Source of the DNA: Ilumatobacter sp.
Lineage (GTDB): Bacteria; Actinomycetota; Acidimicrobiia; Acidimicrobiales; Ilumatobacteraceae
DNA length: 64,000 nucleotides
Assembly (NCBI GenBank): GCA_018666235.1
Contig: JABJAB010000044.1
Location: 186,001 to 250,000, forward strand
Reading direction: 5' to 3'
Of this stretch, positions 1-8,896 are shown piece by piece; position 1 is the stretch's first letter; each line of letters starts with the position of its first letter. The position numbers and the translations under genes were made by a program. The notes beneath the pieces were generated by a model that worked only from the letters and a program-made list of their open reading frames with translations, was not told where the DNA came from and did no database searches.

Positions 1-315
1 TCTGCGACCGAGTTGAAAGCCAAGCTCGTCACCGCCGGCCTCGACCCGCGGGGACAGCACCGTGCACATGCGCTGCATTCGCCGTACTGGTGGTTGAAGT
101 GCGCGGTCGGGCCGACAAACGACGATCATCCGCTCGTGACGAAGTACCGCGAATTTCTCGAGTGGGACATCATGACGCAGCCCAGGTCGACGAAGATCGC
201 CGAGAAAGTCCTCTCACCAGCACTCGGCAAGAGCATCGTCCTCTACGGACACAAGCCCGCGACATCACCCATCGGGACAGACCCCAAGCCTGATCCGGTG
301 GAGGTGGCGAGATGA
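1..315 (+). CDS. Class I SAM-dependent methyltransferase, C-terminal fragment
   Basis: The reading frame is open from the first base of the window, so only the last 104 residues of the protein are present. The segment HALHSPYWWLKCAVG followed by a DHPLVTKYREFLEWDIM-type stretch resembles, from memory, the C-terminal end of actinobacterial methyltransferases encoded beside a prenyltransferase-fold gene. The SAM-binding motifs lie upstream of the window and cannot be checked. The stop codon overlaps the next start as ATGA, so the two genes are translationally coupled. The methyltransferase call rests on this resemblance and the context, not on a visible catalytic motif. Confidence 0.55.
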   Translation, partial: SATELKAKLVTAGLDPRGQHRAHALHSPYWWLKCAVGPTNDDHPLVTKYREFLEWDIMTQPRSTKIAEKVLSPALGKSIVLYGHKPATSPIGTDPKPDPVEVAR

Positions 316-1397
316 GTGCCACTCCCTTCCTCGACGGTGTCGCGACCGCCGACGAGATCCGCGCAACGGCCGAACACCTGGCATCGCTCCAGCTGCCGTC
401 TGGCATGATCCAGTGGTTTCCCGGCGGCCACAGCGATCCATGGAACCACATCGAATCCGCAATGGCACTCGACGTGGCCGGTCTGCACAAAGAGGCGGAG
501 CATGCCTACGAGTGGCTTGCTGAAATCCAACGCGACGACGGCAGCTGGCACGCCTACTACCGGCCCGACGGGTCGGTCGAGGATGCCAAACTCGACTCGA
601 ACGTGTGCGCCTACATCGCCACGGGCGTGTGGCACCACTGGCGCAGTACGTGGGATCGCGGATTCGCAGAGAACATGTGGCCCACCGTTGTTCGGGCACT
701 GGACTTCGTCATGTCGCTGCGCCGCGATGACGGTGTTCCACTGTGGGCCGTTGAACCCGACGGACAACCGTGGGACTACGCCCTACTGACTGGAACGGCC
801 AGCATCCAGCACGCGCTGCGCTGCGGCTCACACATCGGCGAGGCACTCGGCGAGCCGCGACCTGACTGGAGCCGAGCTGCAGCAACGATGTGCGAGGTCA
901 TCCGCACCCAGCCCCACGCCTTCCAGCCGAAAGATCGGTGGGCAATGGACTGGTATTACCCCGTGCTGACCAGCGCCCTCACCGGCGCACACGCCAAGGC
1001 CCGGATGGCCGACGGGTGGGACCGCTTCGTGATGGAGGGACTGGGCGTTCGATGCGTCGACGACGAGCCTTGGATCACCGCATCTGAGACCGCCGAGTGC
1101 GCGATCGCCTACGCCACCCTCGGCGACATGACGACGGCAACCGATCTGCTCCGATGGACACAGCCACACCGCAACATGTCGCCGTCGGGCGCACCGCTGA
1201 CCGCAACGCCGGATGCTGCAACCGCTGGTGCGTACTGGACCGGCATCGTGCATGGCGGCGACGAGGGCCGCGTGCTGTTCCCGTTCGATGAACACACGTC
1301 CTATACCGCTGCCGCAGTGATCCTCGCCGTCGACGCAATCACGCAGACCACGCAGGCCGCCGACCTCTTCGTCGAGCGCACACCTTTTCTCTCGTAG
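312..1397 (+). CDS. Prenyltransferase / terpene-cyclase-fold protein
   Basis: The 361-residue protein looks like an alpha-alpha barrel protein of the prenyltransferase/squalene-cyclase type. It has repeated helices with QRDDGSW near residue 74 and SLRRDDGVPLW near residue 137, typical of the QW-like repeats of that fold, and further Trp-rich segments. No DxDD cyclase motif or isoprenyl diphosphate motif is obvious, so the reaction is unknown. In other actinobacteria similar proteins sit next to a methyltransferase and a glycosyltransferase, suggesting a shared lipid or polyprenyl-glycan pathway. Here the start overlaps the methyltransferase stop. The family is fairly secure; the function is inferred. 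Confidence 0.6.
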   Translation: MSATPFLDGVATADEIRATAEHLASLQLPSGMIQWFPGGHSDPWNHIESAMALDVAGLHKEAEHAYEWLAEIQRDDGSWHAYYRPDGSVEDAKLDSNVCAYIATGVWHHWRSTWDRGFAENMWPTVVRALDFVMSLRRDDGVPLWAVEPDGQPWDYALLTGTASIQHALRCGSHIGEALGEPRPDWSRAAATMCEVIRTQPHAFQPKDRWAMDWYYPVLTSALTGAHAKARMADGWDRFVMEGLGVRCVDDEPWITASETAECAIAYATLGDMTTATDLLRWTQPHRNMSPSGAPLTATPDAATAGAYWTGIVHGGDEGRVLFPFDEHTSYTAAAVILAVDAITQTTQAADLFVERTPFLS

Positions 1398-1462
1398 CGC
1401 TCCAATCCGCCCCAGCGCCCAGCCACCGCGGCGAGCCCGTTAACGGCGGGGTCGGGAGAGCA

Positions 1463-1481
1463 GACGTCACTGAGTGACGTC
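1463..1481. terminator. Hairpin after the prenyltransferase-fold gene
   Basis: The arms GACGTCAC and GTGACGTC are perfectly complementary over 8 bp around a TGA loop. The hairpin lies 66 bp after the prenyltransferase-fold stop and 42 bp before the plsC start. No T-tract follows, so it may be a weak terminator or, being palindromic, a protein-binding site for the plsC promoter. Confidence 0.35.
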
Positions 1482-1523
1482 CCACCAAGGGCCATCTACG
1501 ACGGCTTGCCTATGCTCGGCGAG

Positions 1524-2363
1524 ATGGAATCGAAGGTGGTCCGATCGGTGCTCAGCATCTGGAGCTGGCTGGTGCTCGGAGCGCTGGTGCTGATATTCAC
1601 GCCGATCGTCGCCGTCGTCCGGTTGGTGACGATGCCGTTTGACAAGGGCGCGTACGCCGCCGGCTATGTGTTCCGCAAGCTCACGCCAATTCACTCCGCG
1701 TTGAGTCCGCTCTGGAAGTTCTCGACGTCCGGCTCGCTTCCCGACGACATGCGGCGCCCCTACGTGGCCGTCGCGAACCACGAGAGTTTCGTCGACATCC
1801 TGCTCATCTCGCACCTGCCGACAGAGTTCAAGTGGCTGTCCAAGGCCGAGATCATGAGGATCCCAGTACTCGGCTGGATGATGCGGCTGGCACGAGACAT
1901 CCCGCTCGAACGTGGCGACACCACATCAGGGCGAGCGGCTCTCGATCAAGCACGTGAGCGCCTCGACACGAACGTGTCGGTCATGATTTTCCCTGAGGGC
2001 ACCCGCTCGCGGACAGGCGAGATGCGCAAGTTTCGGGCGGGAGCGTTCAAGCTCGCGATCGAAGGGCAACACCCGATCCTTCCGATGGCGGTGCATGGCA
2101 CCCGCGACTGCCTGCGCAAGAGCGACTGGCGCCTCGGACGCGCTCGGGCAGAGGTCCGCGTGCTCGAACCGATTCCAACAGAGGGGCTGACCGAGAACGA
2201 TCTGCCCGAGCTGCGCGAGAAGGTCCGAGCCGCCATCGAGCAGGGACGCCAGGACCTCCGCGACGAGCACGGCTACGTTCCGCCAGTCATCGGCGAGGCC
2301 GAGGCAGCGGCCGCTGAAGCCGCCGACGCAGCGCGCAGCGGAAGTACACGCGACAGCGACTGA
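1524..2363 (+). CDS. plsC: 1-acyl-sn-glycerol-3-phosphate acyltransferase (PlsC family)
   Basis: The protein transfers an acyl chain to lysophosphatidic acid to give phosphatidic acid at the inner membrane. The acyltransferase motif I (NHESFVD, H-X4-D) and motif III (FPEGTRSR) are both present, and a hydrophobic N-terminal segment should anchor it. Length (279 residues) is normal. ATG 1524 is preferred over TTG 1506 or ATG 1512 because a TATGCT box at 1511-1516 lies 7 nt upstream, fitting a leaderless transcript. The C-terminus is Ala/Glu-rich and probably disordered. A second phospholipid gene, plsY, lies near 50.6 kb. Confidence 0.85.
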   Translation: MESKVVRSVLSIWSWLVLGALVLIFTPIVAVVRLVTMPFDKGAYAAGYVFRKLTPIHSALSPLWKFSTSGSLPDDMRRPYVAVANHESFVDILLISHLPTEFKWLSKAEIMRIPVLGWMMRLARDIPLERGDTTSGRAALDQARERLDTNVSVMIFPEGTRSRTGEMRKFRAGAFKLAIEGQHPILPMAVHGTRDCLRKSDWRLGRARAEVRVLEPIPTEGLTENDLPELREKVRAAIEQGRQDLRDEHGYVPPVIGEAEAAAAEAADAARSGSTRDSD

Positions 2364-2458
2364 GCCTGCCGTTCATCGACGGTCAATCTGGCAATCAGCT
2401 CGGCCCCGTCGCACAACCAATCACCCGAACCGCTCGCCGCTCGGCCACAATGGTGTTC

Positions 2459-2905
2459 ATGTTGATCGAGCAGATCCGAACCGACCTCAACGTTGCCACG
2501 AAGGCTCGCGACTCGGTCCGCCAGCGGACGTTGCGCTCGATCATCGCTGCGGTGCAAGAAGCACAGGTCTCCGGTGACACGGCGAAGAAACTCGACGACG
2601 ATGGTGTGATGGCGGTGCTCAAGGCGCAGGTCAAGCGGCGTATCGATGCTGCTGAAGCCTTCGATGCCGGCAACGCCGCTGATCGCGCTGCTGCCGAGCG
2701 GTCCGAGCAGGAAATCATCGAGGGATACCTCCCTGCAGCGATGACCGACGAACAGCTCGAGTCAATCGTCGCCGACGTCATGCAAGCAAACGGGTTCGTT
2801 GAGAAGGCCGACATGGGTCGGGCCATGAAGGCAATCAACGCCGAGGTTGCCGGGCGCGCCGATGGTCGCCGCGTCGCCGACCTGGTCAAGTCACGCCTCG
2901 CGTGA
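2459..2905 (+). CDS. GatB/YqeY domain protein
   Basis: This 148-residue protein matches the YqeY family: an N-terminal helical domain starting MLIEQIRTDL, the conserved RTLRSIIAAVQ region, and a C-terminal half with EGYLPAAMTDEQL and MGRAMKAINAEVAGRADG, similar to the tail domain of GatB. The family is thought to act on tRNA or in tRNA-dependent amidation, but its role is unproven. An in-frame ATG at 2450 exists. ATG 2459 is preferred because it matches the family N-terminus and follows a CACAAT box by 7 nt. Confidence 0.85.
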   Translation: MLIEQIRTDLNVATKARDSVRQRTLRSIIAAVQEAQVSGDTAKKLDDDGVMAVLKAQVKRRIDAAEAFDAGNAADRAAAERSEQEIIEGYLPAAMTDEQLESIVADVMQANGFVEKADMGRAMKAINAEVAGRADGRRVADLVKSRLA

Positions 2906-2940
2906 CATCGCCACACGCTCGCTCGCCGGAGACCAGCTGA

Positions 2941-4080
2941 ATGCAGGTTCCCGTCAGGCTGCTCTCGGCGCTACGACCCTCGGTTGCACCAGCGCTCCTG
3001 GTCGCCATTGCCTCGAGCACCGTCGTGTTCGTCTCGACGCCGTTCCTCCTCGCCGGGGTCGCAGAACAGCGCGACGTATCGATCGGGACGGTTGGCTGGA
3101 TCTCGACAACACAGCTGTTGGGGTTCGTCGTCGCTTCCTTCCTGGGCGGCCGCTACCTGACACCGATCCGAGCGGTGTTCATCGGCGGCGCACTGCTCGG
3201 CTGCGCGGCAAACCTGCTGTCGGCAATTGCGCCGACGCTGCTGGCGCTCTCGGGCGCACGATTGCTCAGCGGCCTGTCGCTGGGGTTGGCCGCATGGTTC
3301 GGGTGGCAAGCCGCGTTCGGTGATGCAGAAAAGACCGGCGATGTTGCGGTGATCGGCCCGCTGGTCGGTGTCATCACCGCTCCTGCGGTGTCGGCGCTGA
3401 TCCAGTCCATCGGGATCGATTGGCTCTTCGTCGTGCTGGCAGCGGTGACCGCGACTCCCCTGCTGTTCGCGCACAAAGTCCCGCGCACCGTCCCGCGCAC
3501 CGAACGCCAAGGCCGCCGTGACCGGCATGCACCGACTCGCGCCGCCCGGGTCATTCTGATCGCCCTCACCTTCATCACGCTCGGCGGCTCATCAGTGTTC
3601 ATCTTCGCCGCGGCGATCGGCACCGAGCTGAACGGCCTCGACCCGTTCACCGTGTCGATCCTGTTCAGCTGCAACTCACTGGTGGCCATCCCGGCGGCCA
3701 GATGGCGCGGCAACCGAGGCCCGGCAGGTTTCTGGTACTTCTGCACAGCACTGATGGCCATCCTGCTCGCCAGCGTCCGCAACCAGTGGCTGTTCGGGTT
3801 TGGGCTGGTGGCGTGGGGGTTTGTCTTCTTTATGGCGACACCGGCGGTGTTCGGACTGCTCGCATCTCGGTCGGCGTATCCCGCTGAGCGCGCAGGCGAC
3901 GCGCAAGCCGTGATGGCACTGGGCCGCGTGTTTGGTCCCCTGCTCGGTGGTGCCTTGATTTCGCACGGTTCAAGCGTTGCCCTCGGCTTCTGCGCCGCCG
4001 GAATCATGGGAACAGCGTCACTGGCACTGCTGTATGTCGATCGACGGACCCTGCCAGTGATCGGAGCGCGTCTCGCATGA
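2941..4080 (+). CDS. MFS transporter
   Basis: The 379-residue membrane protein has repeated hydrophobic segments consistent with a major facilitator of about 11-12 helices. A basic cytoplasmic loop near residues 180-200 (RTVPRTERQGRRDRHAPTR) separates the two halves. The usual motif-A loop is poorly conserved, so the substrate cannot be predicted. Its stop overlaps the start of a small SnoaL-like gene (ATGA), suggesting co-translation. Likely an exporter of a small organic compound. Confidence 0.7.
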   Translation: MQVPVRLLSALRPSVAPALLVAIASSTVVFVSTPFLLAGVAEQRDVSIGTVGWISTTQLLGFVVASFLGGRYLTPIRAVFIGGALLGCAANLLSAIAPTLLALSGARLLSGLSLGLAAWFGWQAAFGDAEKTGDVAVIGPLVGVITAPAVSALIQSIGIDWLFVVLAAVTATPLLFAHKVPRTVPRTERQGRRDRHAPTRAARVILIALTFITLGGSSVFIFAAAIGTELNGLDPFTVSILFSCNSLVAIPAARWRGNRGPAGFWYFCTALMAILLASVRNQWLFGFGLVAWGFVFFMATPAVFGLLASRSAYPAERAGDAQAVMALGRVFGPLLGGALISHGSSVALGFCAAGIMGTASLALLYVDRRTLPVIGARLA

Positions 4081-4457
4081 CGGACATCGATCGGGTCAGC
4101 GCAGCGAATCAGTCGTTCTACATCGCGCATGAGACGCGCGATATCGAGGCCATGACAGCGATCTGGGAGCACAGCGATCGTGTCGTCTGTGTGCATCCCG
4201 GCTGGCCGATCCTGCGTGGCTGGGACGACGTACTGCAGTCATGGGTCGGCATCTTCCGGGGTCCCGGCCAGAGCCAGTTCATCTTGACCAACGAGTCGAT
4301 CTCGACCAAGGGCGACATTGCCTGGGTGACGCTCGACGAGAACCTCGTCGACGCCAACGGTGCCGGAACCATCGCCGCCACGAACCTGTTCGTCCGCGAC
4401 CACGAAGGTGAGTGGAAGCTCGTCACTCACCACGGGTCGCCTGTGATGAACCGATGA
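4077..4457 (+). CDS. SnoaL-like / NTF2-fold protein
   Basis: The 126-residue protein has the length and pattern of the NTF2-like superfamily. It starts with a helix (RVSAANQSFYIAHETRDIEAM) followed by the typical WEHSDRVVCVHPGWPILRGWDDVLQSW segment and a strand-rich C-terminal half ending WKLVTHHGSPV. Family members bind small hydrophobic ligands or act as isomerases or hydrolases; no specific substrate is visible. Its four-base overlap with the MFS gene suggests the two work together. Confidence 0.7.
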   Translation: MTDIDRVSAANQSFYIAHETRDIEAMTAIWEHSDRVVCVHPGWPILRGWDDVLQSWVGIFRGPGQSQFILTNESISTKGDIAWVTLDENLVDANGAGTIAATNLFVRDHEGEWKLVTHHGSPVMNR

Positions 4458-4552
4458 TTGGACCACACCGGACCCTCCGCTGGCTGTCCGCTCCTTGATG
4501 CGCATCGCTCCCGGCATCGAGTTGACGACACGCGTCGGTCCATACTGACCGG

Positions 4553-5296
4553 ATGAGCGATGCCACCGAACTCGCCGCCTGGTCGGCACCCGCTGTCAAC
4601 CTGCCCGAACATGCGGACAATGCCATCCACACCGACGCCGGAGCGCGAGCTGCCGGCTTCCCGTCTGCGCTCGTTGCAGGCGTCACCGTCTACGCCTACA
4701 TGACGCACGTCCCCGCAGCAGCGTGGGGCCCCGACTGGTTGCGTGGAGGCGGCGCGCACGTTCGATTCCGCTCTCCCATTTTCGACCACGACCTCGTCAA
4801 CTACGTCCCGACTGCCGCTGGACGCAACAGCGGGACGGTCGAAGCGCAGGTCGGCGGAGTGACGCGCTCAGCGTGCACCGTGGCTCGCGTGGGCAGCCCG
4901 CCCGAGCGCTGCACCGGCGTGGGCGAGCAGCTCGTCCCGATCGAGTTCGTCGCCGACGAGTCGTGGGCAACGTACGCGACACGGGCCGGTGACGATCTCC
5001 CGATCTACTCCGACGACCAGATCCTCCATCCAGTGACGTGGATGCGCATCGCCAACCAGTTCTTCCACGAACAGATCGTGACCGGTTCGTGGATTCACGT
5101 CCGCAGTCATCTCCTACATCACGGGGTCGCCCGATTCGGCGCAACGCTCGAAGCAACCGCAGTCGTCGTCGATCGATTTGACTCTCGTGCCGGCGAGCGG
5201 GCGATCCTCGACGTTCGTATCAGCGCAGACGGCCAGCCCGTCGCGACGTACGAGCACGAAGCCATCGTGCAGCTTGCCGAGGACGTCGGGGGCTGA
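4553..5296 (+). CDS. MaoC-like hotdog-fold protein
   Basis: The 247-residue protein carries a hotdog/MaoC-like signature (DAGARAAGFPSALVAGVTVYAYMTHV) near residues 24-50, followed by strand-rich sequence with FRSPIFDHD. Such proteins hydrate enoyl-CoA thioesters or act as thioesterases. The catalytic Asp/His pair of true R-hydratases is not clearly arranged here, so enzyme activity is uncertain. A CATACT box at 4541-4546 lies 6 nt before the ATG. The gene converges on the CoxL-like gene with a 3-nt gap. Confidence 0.6.
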   Translation: MSDATELAAWSAPAVNLPEHADNAIHTDAGARAAGFPSALVAGVTVYAYMTHVPAAAWGPDWLRGGGAHVRFRSPIFDHDLVNYVPTAAGRNSGTVEAQVGGVTRSACTVARVGSPPERCTGVGEQLVPIEFVADESWATYATRAGDDLPIYSDDQILHPVTWMRIANQFFHEQIVTGSWIHVRSHLLHHGVARFGATLEATAVVVDRFDSRAGERAILDVRISADGQPVATYEHEAIVQLAEDVGG

Positions 5297-5299
5297 CGC

Positions 5300-7567
5300 T
5301 CAGTTCATCGCGCGCCACACCCGCTCGGCGGTGGCCGGAATGTCGATGTGCTGCACACCAAGGTGGGCGAGCGCATCGATCACAGCGTTCTGCACCGCCG
5401 GTGTTGCACCGATCGTGCCGGATTCACCGATGCCCTTCGCGCCGAGCGGGTTGCGCGGGGTCGGCGTCTCTTGCGGGATCCGTTCGAACATCGGGAGCTC
5501 GGCAGCCGAGACGAGCGCGTACTCGGCCAGGTTGGCAGTCTGCGGGTTGCCGTCTTCGTTGTAGACGAACTCCTCCATCAGCGCCTGTGCAATCCCCGAC
5601 GCGACGCCACCGTGCACCTGTCCTTCGACGAGCAGTGGGTTGACCATGGTGCCGGCATCGTCGCACGCGATGTGTCGGCTGATCGTGACATTCCCGGTGT
5701 CCTTGTCGACCTCGACCACCGAGAGATGGACACCGAACGGAAAGGTCGCACCAGGCGGCTGGAAGTCGATCTCGGCACGCAACATCACGTCGGTCGTTTC
5801 GGCTTCGTGACCTGCGATGTCGCTCCACGACTTGCCGATGGCCGGTGTCCCGGCGACCGAGAACAACCCGGTGTCGGTGTCGAGCACGATGTCGGCCGCG
5901 TCGGCCTCAAGCAACTCCGCAGCGATTGCTTTGGCGCGCTCAACCACGGCCTCGGTTGCCTGCCACACCGCGCTCCCCCCGGCCTGGAGCGACTTCGAAC
6001 CGCCGGTGCCCCCACCGCGTGGCACCTCGGCGGTGTCGCCGTGACGGACCTCGATTCGGTCGATGTCGATACCCGTCAGCTCGGCGGTCAGCTGTGCGAA
6101 TGCGGTGTGATGGCCTTGCCCGTGCGACGACGATCCGGTGAGCACAATCGCTGACCCGTCGGGTTGAATCTCCACGCTGCCATATTCAGAGTTGGCCATC
6201 GGATTGGCGATTTCCACATACGCGGCCCAGCCGAGGCCGAGGAGTGGTGCCGACGGGTCGGTGCGCCGACGCTGTTGTTCCGCGCGTAGGGCGCCATAGT
6301 CGGCCGCGTCGAGGACCGCGTCGAGTGCCGTTGCGTACTCACCCGAGTCCATCGAGGCACCCATCGGCGTGGTGAAGGGAAAGTCGCTGGGGGCAATGAA
6401 GTTTCTGCGGCGCACCTCAGCGGGGTCCATGTCGATCTCGGCAGCGAAGCGGTCGACCATCCGCTCGATCGCGTGCGCTGCTTCGGGGCGACCGGCACCG
6501 CGATAGGCGCCCATCGGCACGGTGTTGGTGACCGCAGACTGAAATGAATAGTCGACGTTGGCAATGTCGTAGACACCGGTCGCCATTTGCCGCGTGATGA
6601 ACGGCAGTACCGCCCCGACGAGCGGATACGCCCCGCCGTCTTGGGTCTCGTGGACGCGGTAGTGAGTGATCCGCCCATCGCGCGTCCCGCCGACCGATGC
6701 GTCGAACTCGCAGCCTCGGCCGTGGACGAGGCCGAGCATGCTCTCCCACCGTGTCTCAGCCCAGCGCACGGGCCGATCAAGCATTCGCGCGACGAGCGAC
6801 ACGATGATGTCTTCGGGGTACCCGCCATTCTTCGCGCCGAAGCCACCACCAACGTCGGGACAGATCACGCGGACCTGATCGGCGTCGACACCGGTCGCTG
6901 CGGCAAGCGTGTCACGCGTGCCGTGCGCCCCCTGCGTGGTCGCCCACTGGGTGAGGAAGGGACGACCATCGTCGCCCGTCGACCACACCGCGACGGTGGC
7001 ACGCGGTTCGAGCGGACAGGGCGCCAGTCGTTGGTTGCGGAACGTGAGATCGACGGTGACGTCGCACCCCTCGAAGAAGTCGTCGCCCGACGACGACGGA
7101 TGCGCAAAGGTGACATTCGTGCCGGCCTCAGGGAAGAGCAGCGTCTCGTCGCGCACCGCATCACGCGCGGTCACCACGACCGGCAGCGGTTCATCCTCGA
7201 CCACCACAAGGTCCGCTGCATCGGCGCCGACCGATGCCGAAGTGGAGAGGATGACTGCAAGCGGTTCGCCGACATATCGCATGCGGTCGGACGCAAGCCA
7301 GGTGCGAGTCATCACCTGGTTGAGCATCGGCATACCCGGCGACTGTGGCTCAAGGCCAAGATCAGCAGCAGTGAACACCGCGACGACGCCATCAAGTTCG
7401 AGTGCGTCGCTGACGTCGATGTTGACGATCTCGGCATGCGCGACCGACGCCCGAACAAAGGTCGCGTGGAGCGCGTTACCTGGCGCAAGGTCGTCGACGT
7501 ACTTGCCGCCGACCGTCAGGAGATCAGGGTCTTCTTTGCGGACAACACGCGTCCCAAGGATGCTCAT
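5300..7567 (-). CDS. Xanthine dehydrogenase family molybdopterin-binding subunit (CoxL-like)
   Basis: The 755-residue protein is the large molybdenum-cofactor subunit of the xanthine oxidase/CO dehydrogenase family. It has the N-terminal hammerhead domain (VVRKEDPDLLTVGGKYVDDL) and the cofactor-binding GGGFGAKNGG and MGAYRGAGRPEA motifs, with GAKGIGESGTIG near the C-terminus. The active-site loop reads AYRGAGR, as in form II and related enzymes, not the AYXCSFR loop of true form I CO dehydrogenase. No FAD subunit or iron-sulfur subunit gene lies next to it. It starts at ATG 7567 behind a TACGTT box. The substrate, an aldehyde or heteroaromatic, is unknown. Confidence 0.85.
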   Translation of the reverse strand: MSILGTRVVRKEDPDLLTVGGKYVDDLAPGNALHATFVRASVAHAEIVNIDVSDALELDGVVAVFTAADLGLEPQSPGMPMLNQVMTRTWLASDRMRYVGEPLAVILSTSASVGADAADLVVVEDEPLPVVVTARDAVRDETLLFPEAGTNVTFAHPSSSGDDFFEGCDVTVDLTFRNQRLAPCPLEPRATVAVWSTGDDGRPFLTQWATTQGAHGTRDTLAAATGVDADQVRVICPDVGGGFGAKNGGYPEDIIVSLVARMLDRPVRWAETRWESMLGLVHGRGCEFDASVGGTRDGRITHYRVHETQDGGAYPLVGAVLPFITRQMATGVYDIANVDYSFQSAVTNTVPMGAYRGAGRPEAAHAIERMVDRFAAEIDMDPAEVRRRNFIAPSDFPFTTPMGASMDSGEYATALDAVLDAADYGALRAEQQRRRTDPSAPLLGLGWAAYVEIANPMANSEYGSVEIQPDGSAIVLTGSSSHGQGHHTAFAQLTAELTGIDIDRIEVRHGDTAEVPRGGGTGGSKSLQAGGSAVWQATEAVVERAKAIAAELLEADAADIVLDTDTGLFSVAGTPAIGKSWSDIAGHEAETTDVMLRAEIDFQPPGATFPFGVHLSVVEVDKDTGNVTISRHIACDDAGTMVNPLLVEGQVHGGVASGIAQALMEEFVYNEDGNPQTANLAEYALVSAAELPMFERIPQETPTPRNPLGAKGIGESGTIGATPAVQNAVIDALAHLGVQHIDIPATAERVWRAMN

Positions 7568-7630
7568 AGGGACCGAACGTAATCGCCATCGCGGCGCCTG
7601 TCTTCACCCAGGGCTGGGCGGCCCGACGGC

Positions 7631-8071
7631 TTACTTCTCGACGAGCGCTGCGAGTCGTTCGAGTGTCGCTTCCATTGCGACCGGATGCTTCTTGGGATAG
7701 CCCGCCAGTTCGATCGCCTTCGGGATCACTGCGGTCGACCAGTCGAACGTCTCGGTCACCTTGGTGGCAGCCCCACCGTCGATGGACTCGAGCTCGTAGC
7801 GCCAGCGGTGCTTGCCCCTGTGCGCCCATGCGATCAGCGTGCCCTCGTCGAACTCGACGACCTTGCTTGAGATGCGATATGGCAACGGCCCCATTTTCAT
7901 GTCCATCCCGAACTTCGAGTCGAGTTCAAGTCGGCCTGAGTCGCCACGAACTTGCTGCAGCATGCCCGAGCCATCAAAGTCAGCGTGACGTGCCGGATCG
8001 GCGAGCAGGTCGAAGATCACCTCCGGAGATGCCTTGATCTCTCGGGTCACGGACACCATTTGTTCAGCCAT
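7631..8071 (-). CDS. SRPBCC (START/polyketide cyclase-like) protein
   Basis: The 146-residue protein begins MAEQMVSVTREIKASPEVIFDLLADPARH, the usual opening of SRPBCC ligand-binding proteins, and ends with the long C-terminal helix (PVAMEATLERLAALVEK). The family binds hydrophobic ligands in a deep cavity; the ligand here is unknown. ATG 8071 is chosen over GTG 8080 because a TACCGT box lies 7 nt upstream. It lies upstream of the CoxL-like gene on the same strand, but each has its own promoter-like box, so a link is only possible. Confidence 0.75.
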   Translation of the reverse strand: MAEQMVSVTREIKASPEVIFDLLADPARHADFDGSGMLQQVRGDSGRLELDSKFGMDMKMGPLPYRISSKVVEFDEGTLIAWAHRGKHRWRYELESIDGGAATKVTETFDWSTAVIPKAIELAGYPKKHPVAMEATLERLAALVEK

Positions 8072-8152
8072 GGCCGCCACGGTACCCGCCGCCCCTCGGA
8101 CGTCGAAACCGTCGAATCGCTCCGAGCGCTCCGCACCGAGCAGAATCGGTGC

Positions 8153-8845
8153 ATGACGCAGACCCTCGATTTTGAAACCCTCGTCGCGACGCGACGGAGT
8201 ATCCGCGGCTACAAGCCCGACCCGATTCCCCAGCAGCTGATGGCGGAGATCATCGAAATTGCCAAGCGGGCACCGTCATCGATGAACACGCAGCCGTGGA
8301 ACTTTCATGCGGTCACCGGTGCACCACTCGAACTCATTCGGGAAGGCAACACCGAGCGCATGATGGCCGGAGCTGCAGTGGATCGCGAGATCAAAATGGC
8401 CGATCACGGATACCAAGGCGTGCACCGCGATCGCCAGGTCGAGATCGCGATTCAGCTCTTTGAAGCAATGGGCATCGAACGCGACGACAAGGCCCGCCGC
8501 CAAGACTGGGTGATGCGTGGCTTCCGCCAGTTCGACGCTCCGGTTTCAGTGGTCGTCACGATCGACCGCGCGTTGGCCGACGACACGGTCGCTCACTTTG
8601 ACTGCGGCGCCGCGACCTACGGGCTCGTGCTCGCCGCAACCTCAAAAGGTCTCGGTTGCGTCATCAACGGCCAAGGCATCATGCAGTCGAGCGTCGTTCG
8701 CGAGCATGCCAACATCCCGGAAGACGAAGTCATCATGACGTGCGTTGCGATGGGGTACCCCAACACCGACTTCGTCGCAAACGACGTGGTCTCGCGTCGC
8801 GCCGCAAACGACGACGTCGTCAACTTCGTCGGCTTCGACGACTGA
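8153..8845 (+). CDS. Nitroreductase family protein
   Basis: The 230-residue protein has the nitroreductase FMN-binding opening RRSIRGYKPDPIPQQLMAEII and APSSMNTQPWNFHAV, then a central region consistent with the dimeric fold and a GLGCVINGQGI segment near the end. It should reduce nitro, quinone or enone groups with NAD(P)H. The frame extends upstream to 7952, but that part overlaps the divergent SRPBCC gene and is not protein-like. A CAGAAT box sits 6 nt before ATG 8153. Confidence 0.85.
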   Translation: MTQTLDFETLVATRRSIRGYKPDPIPQQLMAEIIEIAKRAPSSMNTQPWNFHAVTGAPLELIREGNTERMMAGAAVDREIKMADHGYQGVHRDRQVEIAIQLFEAMGIERDDKARRQDWVMRGFRQFDAPVSVVVTIDRALADDTVAHFDCGAATYGLVLAATSKGLGCVINGQGIMQSSVVREHANIPEDEVIMTCVAMGYPNTDFVANDVVSRRAANDDVVNFVGFDD

Positions 8846-8896
8846 GGCAGCGCTGCCACTGGCAGCACCCTCACGACCAATCGGTAGTTTCCGTTC

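Noticed and set aside
7631..8071. SRPBCC protein as CoxG partner of the CoxL-like subunit
   Set aside because: It lacks recognisable CoxG features and has its own promoter-like box.
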